A stretch of DNA of 7,472 nt, taken from contig JAITVB010000103.1 of NCBI GenBank assembly GCA_031286025.1, positions 1 through 7,472 of the forward strand, read 5' to 3'. Made by a program: the position numbers and the translations under genes. Within the stretch, counting starts at the first letter, position 1; each line of letters begins with the position of its first letter. The notes under the pieces are model-generated. The model was not told the origin of the DNA. It was given only the letters and a program-made list of their open reading frames with translations, and did not search any database. Origin of the DNA: Rikenellaceae bacterium (GTDB taxonomy: Bacteria > Bacteroidota > Bacteroidia > Bacteroidales > Rikenellaceae). Positions 1 to 7,036 of the stretch are shown here, in pieces.

Positions 1-215
1 AAGGCGAGTACGACTGTCTGGTATTCGACCACTACAAATCCGGCGAAACCGAATTCAACGTCGGCGATCGCAGGCACCACCTGTTGCTCTGTCTGCGCAT
101 CTACCGCAGCGAAATGGAATACGCCCGGCAAAACGGCAGCAACGTGCTGATCGAAAAACTGAAGGCAGCCGGCCTCTATCCCTATAGCGACCTCGACCGC
201 GAACCGATCGCCTGA
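1..215 (+). CDS. 3' end of a probable suppressor-of-fused (SUFU) domain protein
   Basis: An open frame enters from the left edge (first full codon at base 3) and stops with TGA at 213-215, giving the last 70 residues of a protein. The stretch LLLCLRIYRSEMEYARQNG followed by a short helix (NVLIEKLKAAG) and the ending DLDREPIA resembles the C-terminal end of bacterial SUFU-fold proteins, where a strand is followed by a 'seE-ya--hG---Ll--l' helix and a 'DR-P' motif. Bacterial SUFU proteins are cytoplasmic, mostly of unknown role, and some are linked to toxin/immunity loci; nothing here points to such a locus. No signal peptide or start can be judged because the N-terminus is outside the window. 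The acpH-family gene starts only five bases after the stop, so the two are probably co-transcribed. The family call is from memory of motif shape and is tentative; that the frame is a real gene is more certain. Confidence 0.45.
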   Translation, partial: GEYDCLVFDHYKSGETEFNVGDRRHHLLLCLRIYRSEMEYARQNGSNVLIEKLKAAGLYPYSDLDREPIA

Positions 216-220
216 GCGGA

Positions 221-814
221 TTGAATTACCTGGCCCACATATTCCTCTCGGGTGCCGACGGCCGTGTGCAGGTAGGGAACTTCATCGGCGACGCGGTCAA
301 GGGAAGCGCTTACAAAAATTATCCGCCGCCGATCGCCCGGGGTATCCTGCTGCATCGGGCGATCGACGACTACACCGACAACCATGCGGCGGTCAGGACA
401 GCCGTGCGAATGTTGAGGCCCCGGTTCGGACGCTATGCCGGGGCGTTGCTCGACATTTACTTCGATTACCTGCTGGCTTCGCATTTCGGGGAATTTTCAC
501 GGGTACCGCTCAAGCGCTATACGCGGCGGTTTTACTGGGCGATGATCCGCAACCGCCGCTACCTGCCCGACCGCATCCGGCGGTTTATGTGGCATTTCAT
601 CTCGACCAACCGGTTGGGGAAATACGCTTCGGCCGAGGGTATTCGGGAATCGGTCGGGATCATGGCCCGCTACGGGCGGATGCGAATTTCGGCCGATGAG
701 GCCGTCGCATGGCTCTTGGCCCACGAGGGGGAGCTTTGGGCTGTTTTCCGACCGTTCTTCGATGAGTTGCAGACGGTTTGCCGAGAATGCGAGGCACAAA
801 ACAGAACACCCTGA
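221..814 (+). CDS. acpH: Acyl-carrier-protein phosphodiesterase (AcpH family)
   Basis: This 197-residue protein matches the AcpH family (PF04336; the E. coli protein has 193 residues). Family members remove the 4'-phosphopantetheine arm from holo-acyl carrier protein, returning it to the apo form, in the cytoplasm. Visible family landmarks are the N-terminus MNYLAHIFLS, the GNFIGDAVKG segment (N20, D24), GILLHRAIDDYTDNH (H45, R46, D49, D53) and LDIYFDYLLASHF (D78, D82). The last three resemble the E. coli segments around its metal-binding Asp/His residues. The start is TTG: it is the only start that keeps the conserved N-terminus, and the first internal ATG comes at residue 64, after the HR-ID motif. 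No good Shine-Dalgarno sequence is seen. It follows the upstream gene by five bases, suggesting translation coupled to that gene. The C-terminus (last ~12 residues) is polar and unremarkable. Family assignment is firm; activity in this organism is inferred. Confidence 0.88.
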   Translation: MNYLAHIFLSGADGRVQVGNFIGDAVKGSAYKNYPPPIARGILLHRAIDDYTDNHAAVRTAVRMLRPRFGRYAGALLDIYFDYLLASHFGEFSRVPLKRYTRRFYWAMIRNRRYLPDRIRRFMWHFISTNRLGKYASAEGIRESVGIMARYGRMRISADEAVAWLLAHEGELWAVFRPFFDELQTVCRECEAQNRTP

Positions 815-849
815 ATCGCGGCACGGTCCAAGGTGTCTTCGTGATTCGG
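803..849. terminator. Possible bidirectional terminator between convergent genes
   Basis: The 41-base gap between the acpH and nuoN stop codons, with the last bases of acpH, holds two overlapping inverted repeats. On the plus strand 811-820 (CTGAATCGCG) can pair with 840-849 (CGTGATTCGG) as ten pairs including two G-U, with a possible small inner stem at 821-824/833-836. On the minus strand 832-837 can pair with 805-810 (GACACC with GGUGUU), followed by a weak U-rich run (CUGUUUUGUG). The two structures cannot form at once. Neither has a classical U tract directly after a tight GC stem, so the call rests mainly on position between convergent genes. Confidence 0.35.
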
Positions 850-855
850 CAAGAA

Positions 856-2292
856 CTAATTCAACTGTTTCATCCCGGTGCTGATACTGTCGATATATTC
901 GTAGAAATAACTGAAAATCCCGATCAGTACGATAGCTACCGTGCAAACAATCAGGCTCAGGCGGTTATAGCCGTCGGGCCGGATACGCCCGATGGGCTGT
1001 TCTTCCGCCGGGTTGACAAACATCGCCTTGACAATCAGCAGGTAATAATAGAGCGACACCACCGTGTTGGCCAATGCGACGAACAGCAACACATATTCGC
1101 CCTTGGCGGCAGCGGCCGAGAAAATGAAAAACTTGCTGAAGAAACCGGCCAACGGTGGAATGCCCGCCAACGAAAAGACGGCCAACATCATGATGGCTGC
1201 CAGACCGGGATTGGTCTTGAAGAAGCCGTTATAGCCGGCGATATCGGTGCGTCCCGACTGGTTCTCGACCGCGGCGACCACACCGAAGGCGGCCAGGTTC
1301 GAGAAGAGGTAGACCAACACATAGAACACCGTGGAGGCCATGCCCTGGGCCGTGCCGCACATGATGCCGAGCAGCAGGTAGCCCGCCTGCGAGATCGATG
1401 AAAAAGCGAAGAAACGCTTGATGTTCTGTTGGCGGATGGCAAACAGGTTGCCGACCACGATGGTCGCCGCCGCGATCCACCGGAGCAGGGTGTGCCACAC
1501 GGCCTCCATCCCGCCGAAGACGTGGTAAAGCGTAAACATCAGTACAAAACCGGCAGCGGCTTTCGACACGACCGACAGGTAGGCGGTCGCACCCGTCGGC
1601 GCACCTTGGTAAACGTCGGCCACCCACAGGTGGAAGGGCACGAGCGACAGTTTGAAACCCAGTCCGGCAAAGAAGAAAACGAAGCCGATGACCGTCACCG
1701 CATTGGCGGTCATCGACGCCATGCCGTCGAAATAGAGTGTGCCCATCGCCCCGTAGAGGTACGAAAGGCCGAACATCATAATCCCCGACGAAAGGGCCGA
1801 GATCAGGATATATTTAGCGCCCGCCTCGGCCGACTCCTCCTTGTATTTATTGAAAGCGGCCAAACACGCCACCGGCAGTGACGCCAGTTCGACGGCGATG
1901 TAAAGCATCATGAAATTGGCGGCCGAGATCATCACGCAGCATCCGAGCAACGTGGCGAGCGTAATAACGTAAAACTCGCCCTCGCGCAGGCGAAGCGCCG
2001 CGTCGGAGCGCAGCCACTGGCCCGATTGCAGGAAGACGAACAGCGTGCCCAGGTTCAGCAGGCTTTTCATCAGTACGGTCATCGGGGTCGACACGTACAT
2101 CCCGCCAAAGGCCTCGCCCGTGGCAGGCAGGAAAAAGCCGATCGCCGTCAGGACGGCAAAAAGCGTACACGCCGTCGGGCGCAACCACCGCTTGGGCCCT
2201 TCACCGCCGAACATGTCGCAGATCAGCAGGACGAGCAGCACCGCCACCAATCCGGCCTCCTGGTTCAGTTTCAGAAAATTGCTGAAATCCAT
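856..2292 (-). CDS. nuoN: NADH-quinone oxidoreductase subunit N (complex I)
   Basis: This 478-residue polytopic membrane protein is close to the usual NuoN length (E. coli about 485). NuoN is one of three antiporter-like proton channels in the complex I membrane arm, the one closest to the quinone-binding end. Key charged residues are all present. The helix-5 glutamate is E135 (YIAVELASLP), the helix-7 lysine is K214 (GLGFKLSLVPFHLW), the helix-8 lysine is K244 (VVSKAAAG) and the helix-12 lysine is K387 (GIPPLAGFFSKF). The segment VADVYQGAPT after helix 7 is typical of NuoN and separates it from NuoL and NuoM. The ATG start at 2290-2292 lies six bases after the nuoM stop; the preceding bases are A-rich (TAAAAAGAG) with no clear Shine-Dalgarno. 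It is the last gene of the operon, stops with TAG, and converges on the acpH-family gene. Confidence 0.97.
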   Translation of the reverse strand: MDFSNFLKLNQEAGLVAVLLVLLICDMFGGEGPKRWLRPTACTLFAVLTAIGFFLPATGEAFGGMYVSTPMTVLMKSLLNLGTLFVFLQSGQWLRSDAALRLREGEFYVITLATLLGCCVMISAANFMMLYIAVELASLPVACLAAFNKYKEESAEAGAKYILISALSSGIMMFGLSYLYGAMGTLYFDGMASMTANAVTVIGFVFFFAGLGFKLSLVPFHLWVADVYQGAPTGATAYLSVVSKAAAGFVLMFTLYHVFGGMEAVWHTLLRWIAAATIVVGNLFAIRQQNIKRFFAFSSISQAGYLLLGIMCGTAQGMASTVFYVLVYLFSNLAAFGVVAAVENQSGRTDIAGYNGFFKTNPGLAAIMMLAVFSLAGIPPLAGFFSKFFIFSAAAAKGEYVLLFVALANTVVSLYYYLLIVKAMFVNPAEEQPIGRIRPDGYNRLSLIVCTVAIVLIGIFSYFYEYIDSISTGMKQLN

Positions 2293-2298
2293 CTCTTT

Positions 2299-3771
2299 TT
2301 ACGAAGCGCCCGGTTGCCGGAGGATCGGCCCAAGCCCGTTTTCAATCAGATTGTATAGCGACGACGGCACCAGACCGATCAGCCCGATACCTGCCATCAG
2401 GACAACGATCGCGATCTTGTCATACCATGCGGCGTCGGTCAGTTGCAGGTGTTGTTCGTTCTGCACCGGACCGTAGAAGACTTTCCCCACGGCGCGCAGG
2501 ACATAGACCGCCGTAATCACGATCGACCCTGTGGCGACGACCGACAGCACGCGATGTAAAATTTCGGGGTGTTGGAACGACCCGACGAAGATCGTCATCT
2601 CCGCCGCGAACCCGCTCAGCCCCGGCAGCCCCAACGAAGCCAACCCGGCGATGATATAGGACACCGACAGGAAAGGCATCACCCGCATCAGCCCGCCCAT
2701 TTCACGCAGGTCGCGGGTGTGGGTGCGGCCGTAGATCATCCCGATCACGGCAAAGAACAAGGCCGCCGTCAGCCCGTGCGAAAGCATTTGCAACACCGCG
2801 CCACGCATCGCCGTCCCGTTGAGCATCATGATGGCAAACAGGATCAGGCCGCAATGGCTCACCGACGAGTAGGCATTGATATATTTCAGGTCGGTCTGGC
2901 GCACGGCACAAAGCGCCCCGTAAACCACCCCCGCCCCCGAAAGGATCAAAAATATCCAAGCCTGTTCGTGCGCCCCTTGGGGCATCAGACTGACCGCCAC
3001 GCGGAAACAGCCGTAAGCCCCCAGTTTCTTGAGAACCCCGGCATGGAGCATCGACACGGCGGCCGGCGCTGAGGCATACCCGTCGGGCGACCAGGTATGG
3101 AATGGAAAAAGTGCGCAAAGCGTCCCGAAGCCAATGAACATCATCGGGAAGATCCATCGTTGGTGGGCGAGCGGGATTTGCTGCTCGGCCAGTTCGACAA
3201 TGTTCATCGTCGTGTGGCCCGAGGTGAAGTAGATGCCCAGAATGCCGATCAGCAGCAGTGCCGAAGCGCCCATCAGCATCAGGGCGAGCTTCATCGCCGA
3301 ATACTCCTTGCGTCCGGTGCCCCACACTCCGACCAACAGATACATCGGGATGAGCGCCGTTTCGTAGAACATGAACATCGTGAACAAATCGGTCGAGATA
3401 AAGAACCCGAACGCCCCGGTGATCAGCAGGCAGAACCACATGAAGTAGTGGCGGCTCATCGACCACGACGAGAAGACCGCGCCGAACGTCACCGCGGCCG
3501 ACAACACGAGCATCAGCACCGAAATGCCGTCAACCCCCACCGCATAGTGGATGTTGAGCGGTGCGTACCACACGATATCCTGCGTGAAGAGCATCGCGGT
3601 GTCGGACACGGCACGCTCCTTCACGAACAGGCCCACCAACACCAACGACAGGGCCAACAGGGCCGATGCACCGGCAACCATCACCGCCCGTATCGCTTTG
3701 GTTCCCTTGCAGAGGAACAGGCACAGCAGCATCGCCGCCGGGATCAGTACAAACAAGGACAATATACTCAT
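2299..3771 (-). CDS. nuoM: NADH-quinone oxidoreductase subunit M (complex I)
   Basis: This 490-residue protein with about 14 membrane helices is the middle antiporter-like proton channel of complex I (E. coli NuoM about 509). Seen features: helix-5 glutamate E137 (FMFYETALIP), the FPFHTWSPDGYASAP loop (H225), helix-8 lysine K249 (AGVLKKLGAYG), H306 in YSSVSH, H332 in LSHGLTAALFF, and helix-12 glutamate E391 (LSGFAAEMTIFVGSF). The glutamate at helix 12, where NuoL and NuoN carry lysine, is diagnostic of NuoM. The helix-7 lysine (K234 in E. coli) aligns with L218, and no lysine occurs between residues 206 and 247; K248 and H243 are extra ionisable residues nearby. The ATG start lies 18 bases after the nuoL stop, preceded by a run of seven A on the coding strand and no Shine-Dalgarno. 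Function is assigned by family; the effect of the missing lysine is unknown. Confidence 0.96.
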   Translation of the reverse strand: MSILSLFVLIPAAMLLCLFLCKGTKAIRAVMVAGASALLALSLVLVGLFVKERAVSDTAMLFTQDIVWYAPLNIHYAVGVDGISVLMLVLSAAVTFGAVFSSWSMSRHYFMWFCLLITGAFGFFISTDLFTMFMFYETALIPMYLLVGVWGTGRKEYSAMKLALMLMGASALLLIGILGIYFTSGHTTMNIVELAEQQIPLAHQRWIFPMMFIGFGTLCALFPFHTWSPDGYASAPAAVSMLHAGVLKKLGAYGCFRVAVSLMPQGAHEQAWIFLILSGAGVVYGALCAVRQTDLKYINAYSSVSHCGLILFAIMMLNGTAMRGAVLQMLSHGLTAALFFAVIGMIYGRTHTRDLREMGGLMRVMPFLSVSYIIAGLASLGLPGLSGFAAEMTIFVGSFQHPEILHRVLSVVATGSIVITAVYVLRAVGKVFYGPVQNEQHLQLTDAAWYDKIAIVVLMAGIGLIGLVPSSLYNLIENGLGPILRQPGAS

Positions 3772-3789
3772 AGGCTTACTTTTTTTCGA

Positions 3790-5700
3790 TCAAATATAGA
3801 TCGCCCACACCGCAACAGCCAACGCGCCGGCAATAAATACCAAGGCGTAGTATTGCACCTGGCCCGACTGCATGCCTTTGATCGACCCGGCTATTTTTTC
3901 GGTCAGGCGGCCCGTGCCGTCGACCAGTACACCGTCGATCACATGTCTGTCAAACCAAGCGAGGGGGCGTGCCACACAGTTGATGATCACTTTCTTCGTT
4001 ACGAACATCCACACCTCGTCGATGTAAAACTTTTCAACAGCCGCACGATAGAACCCTCCCATCCGGGCGGCCAACTGTGCAGGGCGGTCGTTCTCTTTCC
4101 TGTAAAGCATCCGGGCGGCGAGGATGCCGATCAGCGCCACCGCAACGCCCGAGGCGGCGACGCCCCGGTTGATGCCGGCCGCATAACCCATGTCGTCGCT
4201 GCTAATAAACTTCGAAAACGGGAAAAAGCCGGTTACGGCGGTCAGTACGACCAGTATGCCGAGCGGAACGAGCATCGTCCACGAAGCTTCGCGCGGTTTG
4301 TGTTCGTACGTACGTTCCTTGCCCCAGAAGATATTGTAGTAGAGGCGGAACATGTAAAAAGCAGTCAGCCCGGCCACCAACCACAAGGCAACGAACAGCA
4401 CCTTGTCATGATGGAAGGCGGCGTCGAGGATCTGGTCCTTGCTGAAAAAGCCCGACAGGGGCGGGATGCCCGCGATGGCCAGGCATGCGACGAGGAAAGC
4501 GACGTGGGTCACCGGCAGGTGTTTTCGCAAGCCGCCCATCCGGCTCATCTCGTTGCTGTGGACGGCACGAATCACCGCACCCGCCCCGAGGAAGAGCAGC
4601 GCCTTGAAAAACGCGTGGGTGAAAAGGTGGAACATCGAGGAGGTATAGCCCAACCCGTCGGGGCCGCTGAAACCCGACACGCCGAGAGCGGTCATCATAT
4701 AAGCGATCTGCGAAATGGTCGAATAGGCCAACACGCGTTTGATGTCAGTCTGCGTAACGGCAACCACCGCGGCAAACAACGCCGTGAATGCCCCGACATA
4801 GCCGATCAGCATCAGCACATCGTGCGCGGCAAAGTAGTAAACGGGAAACATCCGCGCCACGAGGAACACGCCCGCCACGACCATCGTCGCGGCGTGGATC
4901 AGCGCCGACACGGGCGTCGGGCCTTCCATCGCGTCGGGCAACCAGACGTGCAGCGGGAACATCGCCGACTTCCCTGCCCCCCCGATAAAGATCAGCGCCA
5001 ACGCCCACGAAGCGGCCGAAAGCCCCAGGAACGCCATGCCGGTGGTCGACCCGATGACCAACAAACCGTTATTAGCGGTCAATTCTCCGAAATCGAACGT
5101 TCCGGTACAATACGACAGTAACAGGATGCCGATCAGGAATCCCAGGTCGGCAAACCGGGTGACGATAAAGGCCTTTTTCGAGGCCGCCACCGCCGCCGGT
5201 TTCGTATAGTAAAATCCAATGAGCAGGTAGGACGACAACCCCACCAGTTCCCAAAAGACATACATCTGGAAAATATTGGTCGCCATGACCAATCCCAACA
5301 TCGAAAACGTAAAGAGCGACAGGAAAGCGCAGTAACGCTGAAAACCCTGTTCACCGCGCATATAGCCGACGCTGTAGAGATGCACCGTCAGCGAAACGGT
5401 CGAAATGACCGTCAGCATCATTACCGAGATCGGATCGAGCAGGATGCCCAGGTCGATGCTCAGCGTGTCGGTAAAGCGCAGCCACTCGAACGAAAACGGC
5501 ACCAGGGCAGGAAAGTTCCCGCCGCTTTGGCCGATCACAAAGAAATAGCGGTAGGCGGAAAAACAGGAAAGCCCGGCCACCACGGCCATCCCCAACGTAC
5601 CGATCACGCCTGTCACGCCTGCCGACAACCGTTTACCGGACAACGCCAACAACAGGAACACGCACAGCGGGATAAGCAATATGAACAACGTGAATGCCAT
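3790..5700 (-). CDS. nuoL: NADH-quinone oxidoreductase subunit L (complex I)
   Basis: This 636-residue protein is the distal antiporter-like subunit of complex I and the longest of the three (E. coli about 613). The N-terminal domain (about residues 70-120) carries SIDLGILLDPISVMML, typical of the NuoL-specific N-terminal family. The proton-channel core follows: helix-5 glutamate E151 (VFWELVGLSSYLLIGFYY), D185 (TRFADLG), helix-7 lysine K244 (GGAGKSAMFPLHVWLPDAM), H269 (PVSALIHAATMV), helix-11 K366 (FTHAFFKALLFLG) and helix-12 K421 (GIPPLSGFFSKDQIL). The tail (about 545-612) is amphipathic and fits the long lateral helix that runs along NuoM and NuoN, ending in a final membrane helix (about 615-636). 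The ATG start is four bases after the nuoK stop with no Shine-Dalgarno, so translation is probably coupled. All key residues are intact. Confidence 0.98.
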   Translation of the reverse strand: MAFTLFILLIPLCVFLLLALSGKRLSAGVTGVIGTLGMAVVAGLSCFSAYRYFFVIGQSGGNFPALVPFSFEWLRFTDTLSIDLGILLDPISVMMLTVISTVSLTVHLYSVGYMRGEQGFQRYCAFLSLFTFSMLGLVMATNIFQMYVFWELVGLSSYLLIGFYYTKPAAVAASKKAFIVTRFADLGFLIGILLLSYCTGTFDFGELTANNGLLVIGSTTGMAFLGLSAASWALALIFIGGAGKSAMFPLHVWLPDAMEGPTPVSALIHAATMVVAGVFLVARMFPVYYFAAHDVLMLIGYVGAFTALFAAVVAVTQTDIKRVLAYSTISQIAYMMTALGVSGFSGPDGLGYTSSMFHLFTHAFFKALLFLGAGAVIRAVHSNEMSRMGGLRKHLPVTHVAFLVACLAIAGIPPLSGFFSKDQILDAAFHHDKVLFVALWLVAGLTAFYMFRLYYNIFWGKERTYEHKPREASWTMLVPLGILVVLTAVTGFFPFSKFISSDDMGYAAGINRGVAASGVAVALIGILAARMLYRKENDRPAQLAARMGGFYRAAVEKFYIDEVWMFVTKKVIINCVARPLAWFDRHVIDGVLVDGTGRLTEKIAGSIKGMQSGQVQYYALVFIAGALAVAVWAIYI

Positions 5701-5704
5701 AGCG

Positions 5705-6013
5705 TCAGTTTTTCATCTTGTTGATCTGGCGCACGTCGATATTCTGCGTCGTGCGGTATATGTTGATGATGACGGCGATCGCCACCGCCGATTCGGCGGC
5801 CGAAATCGCGATGCCGAACAGCGAGAAGAACATCCCTTCCATGTGGTCGGGGTAGAGGTAGCGGTTGAAAATACTGAAGTTGATTTCGACCGAGTTCAGA
5901 ATCAACTCGATCGAAATAAGCACTGCCAACAGGTTTTTCCGGGAAATGAAGCCGAATACCCCGATGAAAAACATCAGTGTGCTGACAGTCAGGTAATACT
6001 CCATTGGGATCAT
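5705..6013 (-). CDS. nuoK: NADH-quinone oxidoreductase subunit K (complex I)
   Basis: This 102-residue, three-helix membrane protein has the standard NuoK length (E. coli 100). NuoK sits between NuoJ and NuoN and carries conserved buried glutamates that are part of the proton path linking the quinone site to the antiporter subunits. Both are present: E36 (LISIELILNS) and E74 (ISAAESAVAIAV). The conserved GFISRKNLL (R25) follows helix 1, and the polar C-terminus (RTTQNIDVRQINKMKN) is family-like. The start at 6011-6013 is chosen because it gives the MIP N-terminus shared with E. coli NuoK; an ATG three codons later (M4) is the only near alternative. It lies 21 bases after the nuoJ stop, the widest spacer inside the visible operon, and four bases before nuoL. 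No clear Shine-Dalgarno is seen. Confidence 0.97.
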   Translation of the reverse strand: MIPMEYYLTVSTLMFFIGVFGFISRKNLLAVLISIELILNSVEINFSIFNRYLYPDHMEGMFFSLFGIAISAAESAVAIAVIINIYRTTQNIDVRQINKMKN

Positions 6014-6034
6014 AGCATGCCGGTTTTCGCGGGG

Positions 6035-6544
6035 TTAACGTTTACGGGCTATCAGGATACCGCCGATAGCACAGGTCAGCAACAGGATACTCAGGATTTC
6101 GAAGGCGAAAACGTATTGGAACCTGCCGGTTCCCATCAGGGCGTGGCCGATTTTTTCCATCGTAATCTCGTTTTCGGGGGTTACGACGGGCGGAGCATAG
6201 AGAAATTTGTGCTTGACGGTGACCAACGTCGTGATGACAACCCCGGCCAAGGCCGTGACAAGGCCCGAAACGATCTTTTTCCGGTCGCCCGGCTCGGCCC
6301 TGTCACTGTTGGCGCTAGTGAGCAGGATGGCGAAGATGAACAGCACCAGGATACCCCCGGCATAGACCGTCAACTGGACGGCAAACAGGAATTCGTACTC
6401 AAGCAACAGATAGAGTCCTGCCGTGGCGATCAGCACGAAAAGCAGGTAAGTCGCCGCCCGCATCATTTTTTTGGCCGTCACGGCCAGAATCGACGAAACG
6501 ACGATGATCGCGGCCAACGTGTAAAAGGCGATTTGTGTTCCCAT
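6035..6544 (-). CDS. nuoJ: NADH-quinone oxidoreductase subunit J (complex I)
   Basis: This 169-residue protein with about five membrane helices is slightly shorter than E. coli NuoJ (184). NuoJ packs against NuoK and NuoH; its third helix bends during turnover and is proposed to gate proton flow. The hallmark segment is seen as VQLTVYAGGILVLFIFAILL (about residues 56-75), including the conserved tyrosine Y61. A hydrophilic loop follows (about 77-91, SANSDRAEPGDRKK), then a helix, a longer loop (about 111-142) and a last helix ending in GGILIARKR. The ATG at 6542-6544 is five bases after the nuoI stop, and a strong Shine-Dalgarno-like AAGGAGG lies ten bases upstream inside the end of nuoI. The gene is intact. 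Confidence 0.96.
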   Translation of the reverse strand: MGTQIAFYTLAAIIVVSSILAVTAKKMMRAATYLLFVLIATAGLYLLLEYEFLFAVQLTVYAGGILVLFIFAILLTSANSDRAEPGDRKKIVSGLVTALAGVVITTLVTVKHKFLYAPPVVTPENEITMEKIGHALMGTGRFQYVFAFEILSILLLTCAIGGILIARKR

Positions 6545-6549
6545 AATGG

Positions 6550-7026
6550 TTATTCCTCCTTGTTTTCAGGCGCCAGTTCCGATCCGGGGCGGTTGAGTTG
6601 CAATTCGAGTTTGCGGCGGTCGAAGAGTGAATGTTCGAATTCGTTACTCCAGGCAATGGCACTCTGTGGGCAGGAGATCGTACACAGCGCGCAGAAGATG
6701 CAACTGCCCAGGTTGTATCGATGCCGGTCGAGTACTTTTTTTGTCTTGCCCGTTTCGTCGGTCACAATGCGGGTGATTACGGTGATCGTGCCGTTGGGGC
6801 AGTTCATCATACAGATGCCGCAGCCGGTGCATTTGTGTTGGTTTTTATCGTTATGCGGCATCACCAACAGGGCGCGGAAACGTTCGGGGTAGACTTTCTT
6901 GCCCCGGTTTTCGGGGTATTGTTCGGTCACCTTCGGGCGCAGGAAGTTTTTCATCGATATCGACATGCCCACCCCCAAGTTGTACAACCCGCAGAACACA
7001 CTCTCCATATATCCGAACAATTTCAT
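6550..7026 (-). CDS. nuoI: NADH-quinone oxidoreductase subunit I, two [4Fe-4S] ferredoxin-type (complex I)
   Basis: This 158-residue protein sits on the cytoplasmic side of complex I and passes electrons through clusters usually called N6a and N6b towards the cluster in NuoB and then quinone. Two ferredoxin motifs are visible: CTGCGICMMNCP (C66, C69, C72, C76) and CIFCALCTISCP (C109, C112, C115, C119). In each, the final cysteine serves the other cluster, as in 8Fe ferredoxins. An N-terminal amphipathic part (about 1-30) fits the membrane-facing helix, and the segment KKVYPERFRALLVM is typical before the first motif. The start is set at the ATG 7024-7026, ten bases after the nuoH stop. A TTG at 7045-7047 would add seven residues and overlap nuoH, but it adds nothing recognisable. 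The C-terminal tail (about 143-158) is polar and acidic, ending KEE. It is shorter than E. coli NuoI (180). Confidence 0.96.
   Translation of the reverse strand: MKLFGYMESVFCGLYNLGVGMSISMKNFLRPKVTEQYPENRGKKVYPERFRALLVMPHNDKNQHKCTGCGICMMNCPNGTITVITRIVTDETGKTKKVLDRHRYNLGSCIFCALCTISCPQSAIAWSNEFEHSLFDRRKLELQLNRPGSELAPENKEE
6555..6561 (-). promoter_or_regulatory. Shine-Dalgarno-like AAGGAGG before nuoJ
   Basis: The minus strand reads AAGGAGG ten bases upstream of the nuoJ ATG, a full match to the canonical ribosome-binding core. It overlaps the last codons of nuoI (AAG GAG GAA TAA), so it could be partly fortuitous. None of the other gene starts in this window has a comparable motif. Confidence 0.5.
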
Positions 7027-7036
7027 AGTCAACGAT

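Noticed and set aside
3780..3786. Run of seven T between nuoL and nuoM as a minus- or plus-strand terminator
   Set aside because: No stable stem adjoins it; it lies in an 18-base spacer inside the operon, and the A-rich sequence on the coding strand is more likely to help nuoM translation start.
3097..5121. A 674-codon open frame on the plus strand opposite nuoM and nuoL
   Set aside because: It is in exact codon register with both nuo genes and the 18-base spacer, so a stop would need a TTA, CTA or TCA codon on the sense strand, and these are rare in this GC-rich gene set. The product is rich in His, Arg, Gln and Asp with no recognisable domain, as expected for a shadow of membrane-protein codons.
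6014..6019. Palindromic GCATGC in the nuoJ-nuoK spacer as a regulatory site
   Set aside because: A six-base palindrome is expected by chance at this frequency and no flanking symmetry extends it.
5681..6892. A 403-codon open frame on the plus strand opposite nuoK, nuoJ and part of nuoI
   Set aside because: It is in register with nuoK and nuoJ, has the same low-complexity polar composition, and lies over two strongly conserved genes. It is a register shadow.
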